Shown here: positions 25,614-34,066 of the stretch, one piece after another | How positions within the stretch are numbered: the first letter of the stretch is position 1 | How the letters are laid out: each line of letters starts with the position of its first letter | NCBI RefSeq assembly: GCF_001421715.1 | Contig: NZ_LMKP01000041.1 | Span: 267-64,266 of the forward strand | Direction of reading: 5' to 3' | Source: Sphingomonas sp. Leaf22 | Lineage (GTDB): Bacteria; Pseudomonadota; Alphaproteobacteria; Sphingomonadales; Sphingomonadaceae | Length of the DNA: 64,000 nt | Position numbers and translations under genes: made by a program | The notes under the pieces: model-generated | What the model was told of the DNA's origin: nothing | Seen by the model: the letters and a program-made list of their open reading frames with translations, nothing else | Databases searched by the model: none

Positions 25614-25895
25614 CCGAGCCGCCACCGCGTCCAGATCATCGCCCGGCCGCACCAGCAGCCAGTCCCCCGGCCGTTCGCTGTCGACAACGACCACCGCGCC
25701 CTTGGGACACACGTCGAGGCACTTCACCTCGACCACGCCCGCCGCGGCCTTCGGACCGTTCTTCAGCTTCAGATGCTTGCGCAATGCCTTCGCCAGCGGT
25801 TTGCCACCGTCACCGAAGCCACCGTCCAGCTTCTTCGAACATTTGGCGCAGACCAGCACGGCCTTGTCCCAGCGCGACCGGACGCCGGTCCTCAC
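25590..25895 (-). CDS. Thioredoxin-like [2Fe-2S] ferredoxin domain protein
   Basis: A 101-residue protein with the four cluster cysteines arranged as in thioredoxin-like [2Fe-2S] ferredoxins: CAKCSKKLDG near the N-terminus and VKCLDVCPKGAVVVV in the second half. The GTG at 25895 is preferred because it starts just before the domain and 10 bases after the upstream J-domain gene; longer frames would overlap that gene. An electron-transfer role is likely, with unknown partner. The last 24 bases overlap the end of the convergent DUF3617-like gene. Confidence 0.8.
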   Translation of the reverse strand: MRTGVRSRWDKAVLVCAKCSKKLDGGFGDGGKPLAKALRKHLKLKNGPKAAAGVVEVKCLDVCPKGAVVVVDSERPGDWLLVRPGDDLDAVAARLGLDQGA

Positions 25896-25905
25896 GCGAG
25901 CGCCC

Positions 25906-26442
25906 TCACGCCGGTTTCCAGTTCCGCCGTTCCTCGGCGGTCCGCAGCACGTCATAGGCCGCCTGGATCGCGTGGAATTTCTTCGCTGCCTCGGCATCGC
26001 CGGGCCGGACATCGGGGTGGTTCACCTTGGCCAGCTTGCGCCATGCCAGCCGGATCGTGTCGAAATCGGCGTCGGGATCGCATTCGAGGACGTCGAGCGC
26101 GCGCATTTCGTCGCGCGAACGCGTGCCATCGCCCGACCCGGCCCAGGCATTCGATGCCGATGCCGCATAGCCGTTGGCGGTGCGGCGTTCGTCCGCTTCC
26201 CGCGCCTTGGCCTCTTCCTCGTTCAGCCCTTCGAAGTAATTCCAGCCCTTGTTATATTCGGCCGCGTGCGCTTCGCAGAAATACCAGCGATCGGGGCTGT
26301 TGGGCGATTTGGGCGCGGGGCATTTGCCGGGTTCGGTGCAGCCATGGCGATCGCACAGCTTCACCGTCTGGGCCTCGCGGCCCTCGCTGTACCCCCGCCA
26401 GCGGGGAAAGCCCCAGTCGTTCGATCGCGTATATCTTGCCAT
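25906..26442 (-). CDS. J-domain (DnaJ-like) protein with an N-terminal cysteine-rich segment
   Basis: A 178-residue protein. Residues about 27-60 contain a CDRHGC..GKCPAP..YFCEAH pattern that could bind zinc. The C-terminal 60 residues are a J domain (ALDVLECDPDADFDTIRLAWR) with the HPD tripeptide that stimulates Hsp70 ATPase. A C-terminal J domain after a small cysteine-rich region is a known alphaproteobacterial arrangement, with the client unknown. The start ATG at 26442 is chosen because upstream in-frame residues come from the rnpB region. Confidence 0.88.
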   Translation of the reverse strand: MARYTRSNDWGFPRWRGYSEGREAQTVKLCDRHGCTEPGKCPAPKSPNSPDRWYFCEAHAAEYNKGWNYFEGLNEEEAKAREADERRTANGYAASASNAWAGSGDGTRSRDEMRALDVLECDPDADFDTIRLAWRKLAKVNHPDVRPGDAEAAKKFHAIQAAYDVLRTAEERRNWKPA

Positions 26443-26496
26443 TGTTGTCGAAATAAGCCGCCATGCGCCCCACGCAACCCATTGCCGCGCGCGAAT

Positions 26497-26896
26497 GTCA
26501 GAGGGTCTGTAAGCCGGGTTCTGTCCACCTGCATGAAACAGGATAGGCGACCATTCCTCTTGGACGACGCTTGCGCGCCGTCTCCAGCAACCAACCCGGG
26601 CAGCGGGCCGGAACATGCCCCGAAGCGCTTGCGCGCTTCATGCCGCCCCTATTCGGTCTTGCTCCCGGTGGGGTTTGCCATGCCGCTGCTGTTACCAGCC
26701 GCGCGGTGCGCTCTTACCGCACCCTTTCACCGTAACCCGGCCGAAGCCAAAGGCCGTCTGCTCTCTGTGGCACTGTCCCTGAACCCCCGGCCGAAGCCGA
26801 AAGCCCGCCGGGCGTTACCCGGCACCGTCGTTTCCGTGGAGCCCGGACTTTCCTCGGCACGCATGACACGTGACGCGGCCGCCCGACCCTCTGACG
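26497..26896 (-). ncRNA. rnpB: RNase P RNA (class A)
   Basis: The catalytic RNA of RNase P, read on the minus strand. The conserved 5' block GAGGAAAGTCCGGGCTC lies at 26839-26855 and the conserved 3' block GGACAGAACCCGGCTT at 26511-26526. The ends are set by helix P1: GTCAGAGGGTC at the 5' end (26885-26895) is exactly complementary to GACCCTCTGAC at the 3' end (26497-26507). The length of about 400 nt is normal for alphaproteobacteria. Any reading frames through this region are not genes. Confidence 0.97.
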
Positions 26897-26927
26897 CGCC
26901 TGCTCCTAGCGGACGGAGCGCGCCGGT

Positions 26928-27611
26928 TCAATCGTCGCCTTGCGGCTTGGGCAGCAACAGCGCCAGCAACAGCATGCGACATTCGCCATCGGCGATGCCG
27001 TCGATCATTTCGGGCCGGAAGCGCCGCTGGAACGCGGTGATCGCCGCATGCCGGTCGGACACGTCATATCCAAAGCGTTCGAGTGCCAGCAGGAACCCGG
27101 CATCGCTCCATCCCGGGTCCATCAGATTGCGGGTCGGCCGGGGCAGCGCGAGGCGCAGGCGGGCGAGCAGGTTCCACGGGAACAGCTCGCCCGGGTCCTG
27201 CTTGCGCGCCGGAGCGATATCCGAATGGCCGACGACATTGCCGCGCGTGATCTGGTGCCGGTCCTTGATGTCATGGACCAGCGGGATCAGCGCATCGATC
27301 TGCGCCTCCGGAAAACTACGATAGCCGAATTCGTGACCGGGATTGACCAGTTCGATGCCGATTGATGCGCTGTTGACGTCGGTGACCCCGCGCCAGTGCG
27401 ACTTGCCGGCATGCCATGCGCGCTTGTCCTCGGCGACCAGCCGGTGGATCGTGCCGTCTTCATCGATGACGTAATGCGCCGACACTTCGGCCTGTGGATC
27501 GGTCAGCCGCGCGATCGCCGACGCCGCGTCGGCCATGCCCGTATAATGCAGCACCAGCATGGTGACGGGCAGCAAGCGTTCGCCGAAGTTCGGCGACGGC
27601 GTCTCGATCAT
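26928..27611 (-). CDS. N-acetylmuramoyl-L-alanine amidase, AmpD/AmiD type
   Basis: A 227-residue amidase_2 domain protein, predicted to cut the bond between muramic acid and the stem peptide. Zinc-site motifs are visible: LVLHYTG near residue 20, WHAGKSHW in the middle, and VGHSDIAPARKQDPG. The C-terminal 65 residues (ERFGYDVSDRHAAITAFQRRF) resemble a peptidoglycan-binding domain. No signal peptide is seen, which favours a cytoplasmic, AmpD-like role in cell-wall recycling. It lies just upstream of rnpB on the same strand. Confidence 0.9.
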   Translation of the reverse strand: MIETPSPNFGERLLPVTMLVLHYTGMADAASAIARLTDPQAEVSAHYVIDEDGTIHRLVAEDKRAWHAGKSHWRGVTDVNSASIGIELVNPGHEFGYRSFPEAQIDALIPLVHDIKDRHQITRGNVVGHSDIAPARKQDPGELFPWNLLARLRLALPRPTRNLMDPGWSDAGFLLALERFGYDVSDRHAAITAFQRRFRPEMIDGIADGECRMLLLALLLPKPQGDD

Positions 27612-27678
27612 CTGCACGCGACTCTTTCCCCTCACGCCACTGCGTCCCGATTGCGGCGGGACGCGGGGAAAGGCAAGG

Positions 27679-28515
27679 TCAGTGCGCCGCCGGCCGGTAC
27701 AGTCCGCGATAACGCTCCGACGGCACCAGCGCGTCGGTATGGCCAATCACCGTCTCGCCCGCGCCCAGCACGAGCAACGCGCCGGGGCGCATGACGCCGG
27801 CGATCCGGTTGAGCACCTGCCCCCGCATCGCCGGCGAGAGATACATCAGCACGTTGCGACACAGCACGATATCGAATTTGCCCCCCGGCATCGGATCGGC
27901 GATCAGGTTCTGCTGCCCGTACAGCAGGCGGAACCGCAGTTCGGCCTTCGCTTCCCACAGGTCGTCGCGCGGTTCGAACCACTGCATCATCCGCCGGATC
28001 GGCAGCCCGCGCTGGATCTCGAACTGAGTATAACGGGCCTCGCGCGCGCGCATCAGGGCGCGCAGCGAAATGTCGGTCGCCCGGATTTCCGGCAGCTGGA
28101 TCCCCGTCCGCTCGCTCGCCTCGGCGAACAGCATCGCCATCGACAACGGCTCCTGCCCGGTGGAGCACGCCGCCGACCAGACCCGCAGCCGGCGCGGAGC
28201 ATCGGCGACCATGTCGATCGCCGCCTGCACGACCGTGTCGAGCGTCGCCGCGTCGCGAAAGAAGGACGTTTCCTGATTGAGCAGCGCATCGACGACCAGA
28301 TCGGCCAGCCCGCCCTCGTTCGATCCCCGGCCGTTGATCCGCGCCACCAGTTCGTCGAGCGTGGTCAGCCCGCGTTCGCGCAGCATCGGCTGCAGCGCGC
28401 TGTCGATCCGCCATGCGCGCCCGGCGTCGAGCTGCTGCCCGGTCCGCTGTTCGAGCAGCGCGACGATCGCGTTGGCGGCGGAGCCGAGCGGCCCGGCGGG
28501 GCGCGGCGCGGTCAT
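27679..28515 (-). CDS. cheR: Chemotaxis protein methyltransferase CheR
   Basis: CheR methylates glutamates of chemoreceptors with S-adenosylmethionine. The 278-residue protein has the helical N-terminal domain and a Rossmann methyltransferase domain with VWSAACSTGQEPLSMAM and FDIVLCRNVLMYLS. The NQETSFFRD segment lies between them. The ATG at 28515 overlaps the cheB stop as ATGA. It is the last gene of the cheA-W-Y-B-R cluster; no chemoreceptor gene is in the window. Confidence 0.95.
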   Translation of the reverse strand: MTAPRPAGPLGSAANAIVALLEQRTGQQLDAGRAWRIDSALQPMLRERGLTTLDELVARINGRGSNEGGLADLVVDALLNQETSFFRDAATLDTVVQAAIDMVADAPRRLRVWSAACSTGQEPLSMAMLFAEASERTGIQLPEIRATDISLRALMRAREARYTQFEIQRGLPIRRMMQWFEPRDDLWEAKAELRFRLLYGQQNLIADPMPGGKFDIVLCRNVLMYLSPAMRGQVLNRIAGVMRPGALLVLGAGETVIGHTDALVPSERYRGLYRPAAH

Positions 28516-29558
28516 GCCGGCCGCCGCCGGCGCGCGACGAACGCCCCCAGTTGCGCCGGGGTACCGATCGTGTTGGCCAGCCCCGCCTCGGCCACCGCCC
28601 CCGGCATTCCCCATACGACCGAACTCGCCTGATCCTGCACCGCGACGATCCCCCCTGCCGCCCGGATATTCGCGGCGCCCCGCGCACCGTCGCGACCCAT
28701 GCCCGACAGGACAATCGCCAACGCGCGTGCGCCATATACCTGCGCCACCGAATCGAACATCGGATCGACCGACGGCATGCATCCGCTGATCGACGGCGAC
28801 CGGTCGAGCCGGGTCGCGGCACCTTCGCTGGTCGGCACCACCCGGATATGCGCGTCGCCGGGTGCGACGATCAGCCGCCCGCGCTGGATGCGCAGGCTGT
28901 CGCGCGCGACATCCACCGGACGCCGCGCCAGCCCGGCCAGCTGCTGCGCGAAATAGTCGGTGAACGTTCCCGGCAGATGCTGGGTGACCAGGATCGGCAG
29001 GTCGAGATCGGGCGGGATCGCCGCCAGCAGCGGGGCCAGCGCGTGGATACCGCCGGTCGACGCGCCGATCGCTATGATGTCGAACGCATCGCTGCGGCGG
29101 GTGGCACCGGTGCCGGTTCCCCGCGGTACCGTCCGCATTACCCGTTCGATCAGCGCCGCCAGCCTCGTCCCAAACCCGCCGGCCAGCGGCGACGATTCGG
29201 GCTTGGCCAGCGTCGCCGCCGCCCCCAGCGACAGCGCGTGGCACGCCGCCGGCGACCCGTCGGCGCAATCGCCCGACAGGACGATGACCCGCACCCCCGG
29301 TGCCGCCGCCATCAGGTCGGGCAGGCCCGACAGGCCATCGATGCCGGGCAGGTTGATGTCGAGGAGGATCAGATCGGCAGGTTGTGCCTCCAGGCTGCCG
29401 GTCGCCTGTGCGATGCCCCCGACCGCGGCGACGACCCGGTGGCCGGGCATCGCATCGACGATCCGGGCCAGCACCGCCCGGGTGACCGCCGAATCGTCGA
29501 CGATCAGGATCCGGACGGCCGTTCCGTCGGCTGCGGTAGGGGTGAACGGTGCGTTCAC
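28512..29558 (-). CDS. cheB: Chemotaxis response regulator methylesterase CheB
   Basis: CheB demethylates and deamidates chemoreceptors. The 348-residue protein has an N-terminal receiver (ILIVDDSAVTRAVLARI, acceptor Asp in ILLDINLPGIDG) and a C-terminal methylesterase with the catalytic Ser in GASTGG, His in VTQHLPGTFTDYFA and Asp in LSGMGRDGARG. It overlaps cheR by 4 bases and lies 19 bases after cheY. CheA should phosphorylate it for adaptation. Confidence 0.96.
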   Translation of the reverse strand: MNAPFTPTAADGTAVRILIVDDSAVTRAVLARIVDAMPGHRVVAAVGGIAQATGSLEAQPADLILLDINLPGIDGLSGLPDLMAAAPGVRVIVLSGDCADGSPAACHALSLGAAATLAKPESSPLAGGFGTRLAALIERVMRTVPRGTGTGATRRSDAFDIIAIGASTGGIHALAPLLAAIPPDLDLPILVTQHLPGTFTDYFAQQLAGLARRPVDVARDSLRIQRGRLIVAPGDAHIRVVPTSEGAATRLDRSPSISGCMPSVDPMFDSVAQVYGARALAIVLSGMGRDGARGAANIRAAGGIVAVQDQASSVVWGMPGAVAEAGLANTIGTPAQLGAFVARRRRPA

Positions 29559-29577
29559 GGGCTGTATTCGGATCGGA

Positions 29578-29946
29578 TCAGGCGACGCCGACGATCTGCA
29601 GCTTGCTTTCCAGCGTCTCGCGATCGAACGGCTTCATCACATATTCGTCGGCCCCGGCCTCGATCGCGGCGCGGATATAGGCCATGCCGTTCTCGGTCGT
29701 GCAGAACACGACCTTGGGCTGCATGCCGCCCTCGCTCTGGCGCAGCGCGCGCAGGAAATCCATGCCGCTCATCACCGGCATGTTCCAGTCGAGCAGGATC
29801 ACGTCGGGCTGCGCCTTGGCGCATTGATCGAGCGCCTCGCGGCCGTCCCCTGCCTCGCGCACCTCGAACTGGAGCGTTTCGAGAATGTGCCGGGCGACCT
29901 TGCGGATCACCTTCGAATCATCGACGACCAGGCAACTCTTCATCAC
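29578..29946 (-). CDS. cheY: Chemotaxis response regulator CheY
   Basis: A single-domain receiver of 122 residues with the acidic pair in CLVVDDSK, the acceptor Asp53 in ILLDWNMPVMSG, a Thr in FCTTENG and a Lys in VMKPFDR. It sits between cheW and cheB, which fits the flagellar-switch or phosphate-sink CheY of alphaproteobacterial chemotaxis clusters. Two adjacent ATG codons could start it (29946 or 29943). Confidence 0.95.
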   Translation of the reverse strand: MMKSCLVVDDSKVIRKVARHILETLQFEVREAGDGREALDQCAKAQPDVILLDWNMPVMSGMDFLRALRQSEGGMQPKVVFCTTENGMAYIRAAIEAGADEYVMKPFDRETLESKLQIVGVA

Positions 29947-30004
29947 GATACCCCATCTTGATACGCCCGGGTGTACCCCGTGCGCGTAACCACCGCGTTA
30001 ATGC

Positions 30005-30445
30005 TCATGCCGCCACACGTCCGGCATCGGCCGCACGGGCGACGATGGCGGGCAGGTCGAGGATCAGGACGGCACGCCCGTCCTGTTCGATCAGGCCGTT
30101 GGCGATCGCCGCCCACCCCGCCCCCGGCAACAGCCCGGCGGACAGGGGTTTCGGCACGAAACGATGCGCATCGTCCAGCGTATCGACCAGCAACGCGTAA
30201 TGATGCCCGTCGACCTGCGTCACCACCGCCCGCCGCCGTTTCGCCGGGGGTGGCACGGGATCGATCACGATCGCGGTGTCGATCACCGTCACCACCCGGC
30301 TGCGCAGCGCCGCCAGTCCTCGCACCGCGGGCGCGGTGCGCGCGACCGGCGTGATCTCGCCGATATCGACCACCGATTCGACATGGTCGGACCGGATGGC
30401 GACATCCTGTCCGACGACGGTGGCCAGCAGGAACAATTCACTCAC
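30005..30445 (-). CDS. cheW: Chemotaxis coupling protein CheW
   Basis: CheW links CheA to chemoreceptors. The 146-residue SH3-like protein shows SELFLLATVVGQDVAIRS, the core RGLAALRSRVVTVIDTAIVI and the C-terminal GRAVLILDLPAIVAR. A GTG at 30445 overlaps the cheA stop as GTGA and is taken as the start, since no ATG fits the domain boundary. A long alternative frame running back into cheA is rejected. Confidence 0.88.
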   Translation of the reverse strand: MSELFLLATVVGQDVAIRSDHVESVVDIGEITPVARTAPAVRGLAALRSRVVTVIDTAIVIDPVPPPAKRRRAVVTQVDGHHYALLVDTLDDAHRFVPKPLSAGLLPGAGWAAIANGLIEQDGRAVLILDLPAIVARAADAGRVAA

Positions 30446-32787
30446 GCATATCCTCCCGCCGCCATGCGCAGCGCGCGCAGCACGCCTTCGCGATCGTATC
30501 GATAGATGCTGCCGTCGCCGATGTCGGCGGGCGACGCGCGCAGCCGCACGACCGGCACGTCGGCGGCGGGGGCCGGCACCGCGATATCGGCCTGCGCCAG
30601 CACCAGCGTCGGCCGCTCGCCCGCATCGATCCGCTCGACGATCTGATATCCGGCCTGCTCCAGCATCGGCCGCAGGAACGCCCGCATCCATCCGCTGCCG
30701 CCATCCGCCAACAGGCACGTCGGCCGGCTGCGTGCGATCAGCGCCGACGCCGCCTCGCGCGCATGGCGTTCGAACAGCCACAGCGGATCGACCTGCTCGA
30801 TCTGCTCGCCGTCCAGCAACACGATCCCGGCGATCGGACCCGGCACGTCGCCGACCGGGGCCAGTTCGGGCAGCATCACGATGTCGACGGCATCGACGAT
30901 CGCATAGGCGACCTCCATCACCCCGTCGGTCAGGCGCAATACCGTCGTCACCCGGTCGATCGCCATCGGATCGCTCGCCTCGGCCGGCACGATCCGCCCG
31001 TCGATCGCCAGCCGGATGCGCCCGGCACTTTGCTGGAGCGATCCGGCATGGATTCGTTCGATCCGGTCGATCACCGCCAGCGGAATGACCCGTTGCCGCC
31101 CGTCCAGATCGTTGAACAGCAGCGCGGTGACCCGGTCGTCGACCTCCGCCGCTTCCTCCGCCTCGATCTCCAGATCCATGGCGTCGGCAAAGCTCAGCCC
31201 CGCCGCCTGTGCCACCCCGGCGCAATCGAGCATCAGCATCGGCCGCCCGGTGTCGGGCAGCGTCTGTCCGGCATACAGCCCGGTCGCCATCACCGCCGGC
31301 GCGGCGGGTTTGACCACCAGTTCCTCGGTATCGAGCACTTCGTCGACCGCGATCGCGAAGTCGCCCGCGCCGATCGTCACCACCACCAGCATCTTGGGTG
31401 CCGCGGGCGTGTCGGTCGCGACGCCGATGACGTCGCACAGGTCGACGACCGGAATACGCCGGTCGCGGATGCGGGCGATCCGGTTGTCGCCCAGCTGGTC
31501 GACGCGGATATTGGCGGCGCGTTCGTTGACGATCTCGCCGATCGTCTGGCGTGAAACGGCGAAGCGATGGCTGCCCGCCCGCACGACGATCGTCGACACG
31601 ATCGACAGCGTCAGCGGTACCTGTACCGCGATGCGCAGCCCCCGCCCCGGCTTGTTGTCCAGCGTGATCCGCCCGCCGATCTGGTCGATCGCGGCGCGCA
31701 CCACGTCCATGCCGACGCCGCGCCCCGAAATCTCGGTCGCGGTATCGCGCGACGACAGGCCCGGCGCGAAGACCAGTTCACACCGCTGCCGATCGGTCAT
31801 CTTGCGCAGGTCGGCCTCACTGCGCTGCCCGCTCGCCGCCAGTTTCGTCATCAACCGTTCGGTGTCGATGCCGCGCCCGTCGTCGATGACCTCGATGACG
31901 ATCTGGTTGCCCGATTGCCGTGCGGAGATATGCAGCCGGCCGCTTTCGCGCTTGCCGATCGCGCGGCGTTCGGCGGGCTGTTCGATGCCGTGGTCGATGG
32001 CATTGCGCACGATATGGACCAGCGGGTCGCGCATGACCTCGATCATTTCGCGGTCCAGCTCGACGTCGCTGCCATCGACGGTCAGCATCACTGCCTTGCC
32101 CACCGCCGCCGCCGTATCGCGCACGATGCGCGGCAAGGGCGAGAACAGCGTTTCGATCTTCTGCATCCGCGTCCGCGTCACCGCGTCGCGCATATCGGCC
32201 ACCGAACTCGACAGCCGGTCCAGCGCCGCCTCGACCGCCGGGTCGAGCGCGATATCGCGCAACCGCCGGACCAGCTCGTTGCGGACCAGCACCATGTCCG
32301 ACATGCCGCTCATCATCCGGTCGAGCAGATCGACGTTCAGCCGCACGCTGCGCAGCGGTGCCCGGCCCGCCGCCATCGCCGCCGCCGCCACCGGCGTCGC
32401 CGCCGCGATCGGGTTGCCGATCTTCGGCGAAAGCGCGGCGATCAGTTCGTCCTCGCCCTCGTCGGTCAGCGGCAGTCCGGCATCGATCGCCTCGACCAGT
32501 TCGCCGATCCGGTCGACGATCGCCAGCACCGCATCGACCAGCCCGCTATCGGGTCGTCGCTTGCCGTCGCGCACGCCGCACAGCGCGTCCTCGGCAGCAT
32601 GGCTGAGGCGCGACAGGCGCGGCAGGTCGAGGAAGCCGCAGCTGCCCTTCACCGTGTGGACGAAGCGGAAAATGGCGTCCAGCCGGGCGCGATCGTCGGG
32701 CGCGGCTTCCCACGCGACGATCTCCGACGACAACGCTTCCAGCGTCTCGCGGGTCTCGGCAATGAATTCCTGTAACAGATCGTCCAT
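30442..32787 (-). CDS. cheA: Chemotaxis histidine kinase CheA (no P2, extra CheW-like and REC-like parts)
   Basis: A 781-residue CheA. The P1 domain has the phosphoacceptor His44 in FVHTVKGSCGF; a short Ala-rich linker (about 120-145) stands where the CheY-binding P2 domain would be. P3 dimerisation (146-215), the P4 ATPase with HIVRNAIDHGIE and GRGVGMDVV, and a first CheW-like P5 domain (396-530) follow. Residues 550-675 look like a second CheW-like domain, and 690-770 resemble a receiver (CLLADGGSGWMRAFLRPMLE) whose acidic pair is reduced. The start at 32787 gives the standard DDLLQEFIAETRE opening; an upstream ATG at 32817 is less likely. Confidence 0.93.
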   Translation of the reverse strand: MDDLLQEFIAETRETLEALSSEIVAWEAAPDDRARLDAIFRFVHTVKGSCGFLDLPRLSRLSHAAEDALCGVRDGKRRPDSGLVDAVLAIVDRIGELVEAIDAGLPLTDEGEDELIAALSPKIGNPIAAATPVAAAAMAAGRAPLRSVRLNVDLLDRMMSGMSDMVLVRNELVRRLRDIALDPAVEAALDRLSSSVADMRDAVTRTRMQKIETLFSPLPRIVRDTAAAVGKAVMLTVDGSDVELDREMIEVMRDPLVHIVRNAIDHGIEQPAERRAIGKRESGRLHISARQSGNQIVIEVIDDGRGIDTERLMTKLAASGQRSEADLRKMTDRQRCELVFAPGLSSRDTATEISGRGVGMDVVRAAIDQIGGRITLDNKPGRGLRIAVQVPLTLSIVSTIVVRAGSHRFAVSRQTIGEIVNERAANIRVDQLGDNRIARIRDRRIPVVDLCDVIGVATDTPAAPKMLVVVTIGAGDFAIAVDEVLDTEELVVKPAAPAVMATGLYAGQTLPDTGRPMLMLDCAGVAQAAGLSFADAMDLEIEAEEAAEVDDRVTALLFNDLDGRQRVIPLAVIDRIERIHAGSLQQSAGRIRLAIDGRIVPAEASDPMAIDRVTTVLRLTDGVMEVAYAIVDAVDIVMLPELAPVGDVPGPIAGIVLLDGEQIEQVDPLWLFERHAREAASALIARSRPTCLLADGGSGWMRAFLRPMLEQAGYQIVERIDAGERPTLVLAQADIAVPAPAADVPVVRLRASPADIGDGSIYRYDREGVLRALRMAAGGYA

Positions 32788-32919
32788 GCGGCCCCGCCCG
32801 GTTATGGACACGACCATGGCGTCAGGCAGGTTAAGAAGCCGTTAGTGAAGCGACCGCGGTACGGATCGGATCACCCCCGAATGCGCGCAGAGGAAACAAC
32901 ATCTGCGTGATCTCCGACC

Positions 32920-33558
32920 CTATCGGCTGGCGAACGAAGCCCCGAACAGCAGCACCGGCGAATCGGTCGGCGATACCTGCAACGTACCGCCGCCCTGTTC
33001 GACCAGCTCGCGCGCCAGACAGGCCGCCGCCGCACGCGGCGTCATCATCGCCGCATCGCCCAGCAATGCGCCGCGCAGCTCGGCATCAAGCACGATCCGT
33101 GGCCCGTCGCCGCGCACCGCGATGTCGACGCCGGTCGCGGTGACCTCCGCCCCGACGTCCAGCTGCCCGCCACGCACCAGCGCGTCGCCCGCGATCAGCG
33201 CGAGGTTCAGCAACACCTTCACCGCCGGCTTGGGCAGCGACGGTGCCTCCACCATCCAGCCGAGCTTCACCTTGTGCTGGTCGCCGAACAATCCTTCCAG
33301 TGCCGCCCGCGCCTCGCGCGTGTCGATCGAATCGCCGAACCCGCCGGCCGCGCCAAAGGCGAGGCGAAAGAATTTCAGCTTGTTCGCCGATGCCCGCGCG
33401 CTGTCGGTCAGCAGTTCGAGACAGCGGGCACGCATATCGGGATCGGTCTCGTCGGCCAGTAGTTCGAGGCCGTTGTTGAGCGCACCGACCGGGCTGAGCA
33501 GATCGTGGCACAATCGCGAACACATCAGGCTGGCGAAGTCGGCTGGGCTGATGTTCAA
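32920..33558 (-). CDS. chpT: Histidine phosphotransferase ChpT
   Basis: ChpT passes phosphate from CckA to CtrA and CpdR in the alphaproteobacterial cell-cycle relay. The 212-residue protein starts with ISPADFASLMCSRLCHDLLSP, placing the acceptor at His18, followed by VGALNNGLELL and a degenerate ATPase-like C-terminal half (VKVLLNLALIAGDALVRGG). The TTG at 33558 is taken as start because it forms TTGA with the stop of the upstream metallopeptidase gene and matches the usual ChpT N-terminus. The cheA operon begins 132 bases downstream. Confidence 0.9.
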   Translation of the reverse strand: MNISPADFASLMCSRLCHDLLSPVGALNNGLELLADETDPDMRARCLELLTDSARASANKLKFFRLAFGAAGGFGDSIDTREARAALEGLFGDQHKVKLGWMVEAPSLPKPAVKVLLNLALIAGDALVRGGQLDVGAEVTATGVDIAVRGDGPRIVLDAELRGALLGDAAMMTPRAAAACLARELVEQGGGTLQVSPTDSPVLLFGASFASR

Positions 33559-34049
33559 AGCGGCGATCCCTGCGCAGCCGCGAACGTCATCGTCCGGCTG
33601 CTGGCGTCCATGTGCACCGCCCCGCAATTTTTTTCAACGTGGCCGGCATGGCGGACGTCGAAGGAAACCGGGTCGAATCGGCCATGGCGTTCACCGTTCG
33701 CGACCGCCCGCCACAGCCGGGCGGTACCATGGCCGAGGATGAGCCACAGCCGCCCGTCCGCCGCCGCCTGCACCGCGTCGGTCGGCGACGGATCGGCGCT
33801 GCCGACCGGATGCGAATGATACCAGCCGAGCACCGCCGCTCCGCCCGCTCGGGCGTCGCGATACGCCTTGAGCAGGGTCGCGGGATCGATCTCGAAATGG
33901 CGGGCAGGATCGGCGGCGACGTTGCGGGCCGGTTCGGCCGCCTCGACGCCGGCGTCCGTGCCCCGCAGCAACCCGCAAATCTCCTCCGCGCTCGCCGTCG
34001 CCTCGACCAGCAACCGCCGGATCGTTTCGCTTGTAAAACTTGGCCTCAT
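33555..34049 (-). CDS. M67 family (JAMM/Mov34-type) metallopeptidase
   Basis: A 164-residue MPN-domain protein with a complete JAMM zinc motif: Glu23 in EEICGLLRG, then His78 and His80 in WYHSHPVGSADPSPTD, and Asp91 exactly ten residues after the second His. Bacterial single-domain JAMM proteins cleave ubiquitin-like or sulfur-carrier fusions, but the substrate here is unknown. A C-terminal tail of about 32 residues (FDVRHAGHVEKN and on) goes beyond the usual domain end. It is translationally linked to chpT by TTGA and divergent from rluD. Confidence 0.87.
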   Translation of the reverse strand: MRPSFTSETIRRLLVEATASAEEICGLLRGTDAGVEAAEPARNVAADPARHFEIDPATLLKAYRDARAGGAAVLGWYHSHPVGSADPSPTDAVQAAADGRLWLILGHGTARLWRAVANGERHGRFDPVSFDVRHAGHVEKNCGAVHMDASSRTMTFAAAQGSPL

Positions 34050-34066
34050 GCCCATCTTTGTAGGCA

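Noticed and set aside
26361..27324. Protein frames across 26497-26896
   Set aside because: This stretch is RNase P RNA with matching P1 ends; the frames are chance readings.
30005..31438. 477-residue frame reading cheA and cheW as one protein
   Set aside because: Only its final 146 residues are CheW; the earlier part is cheA in the wrong frame.
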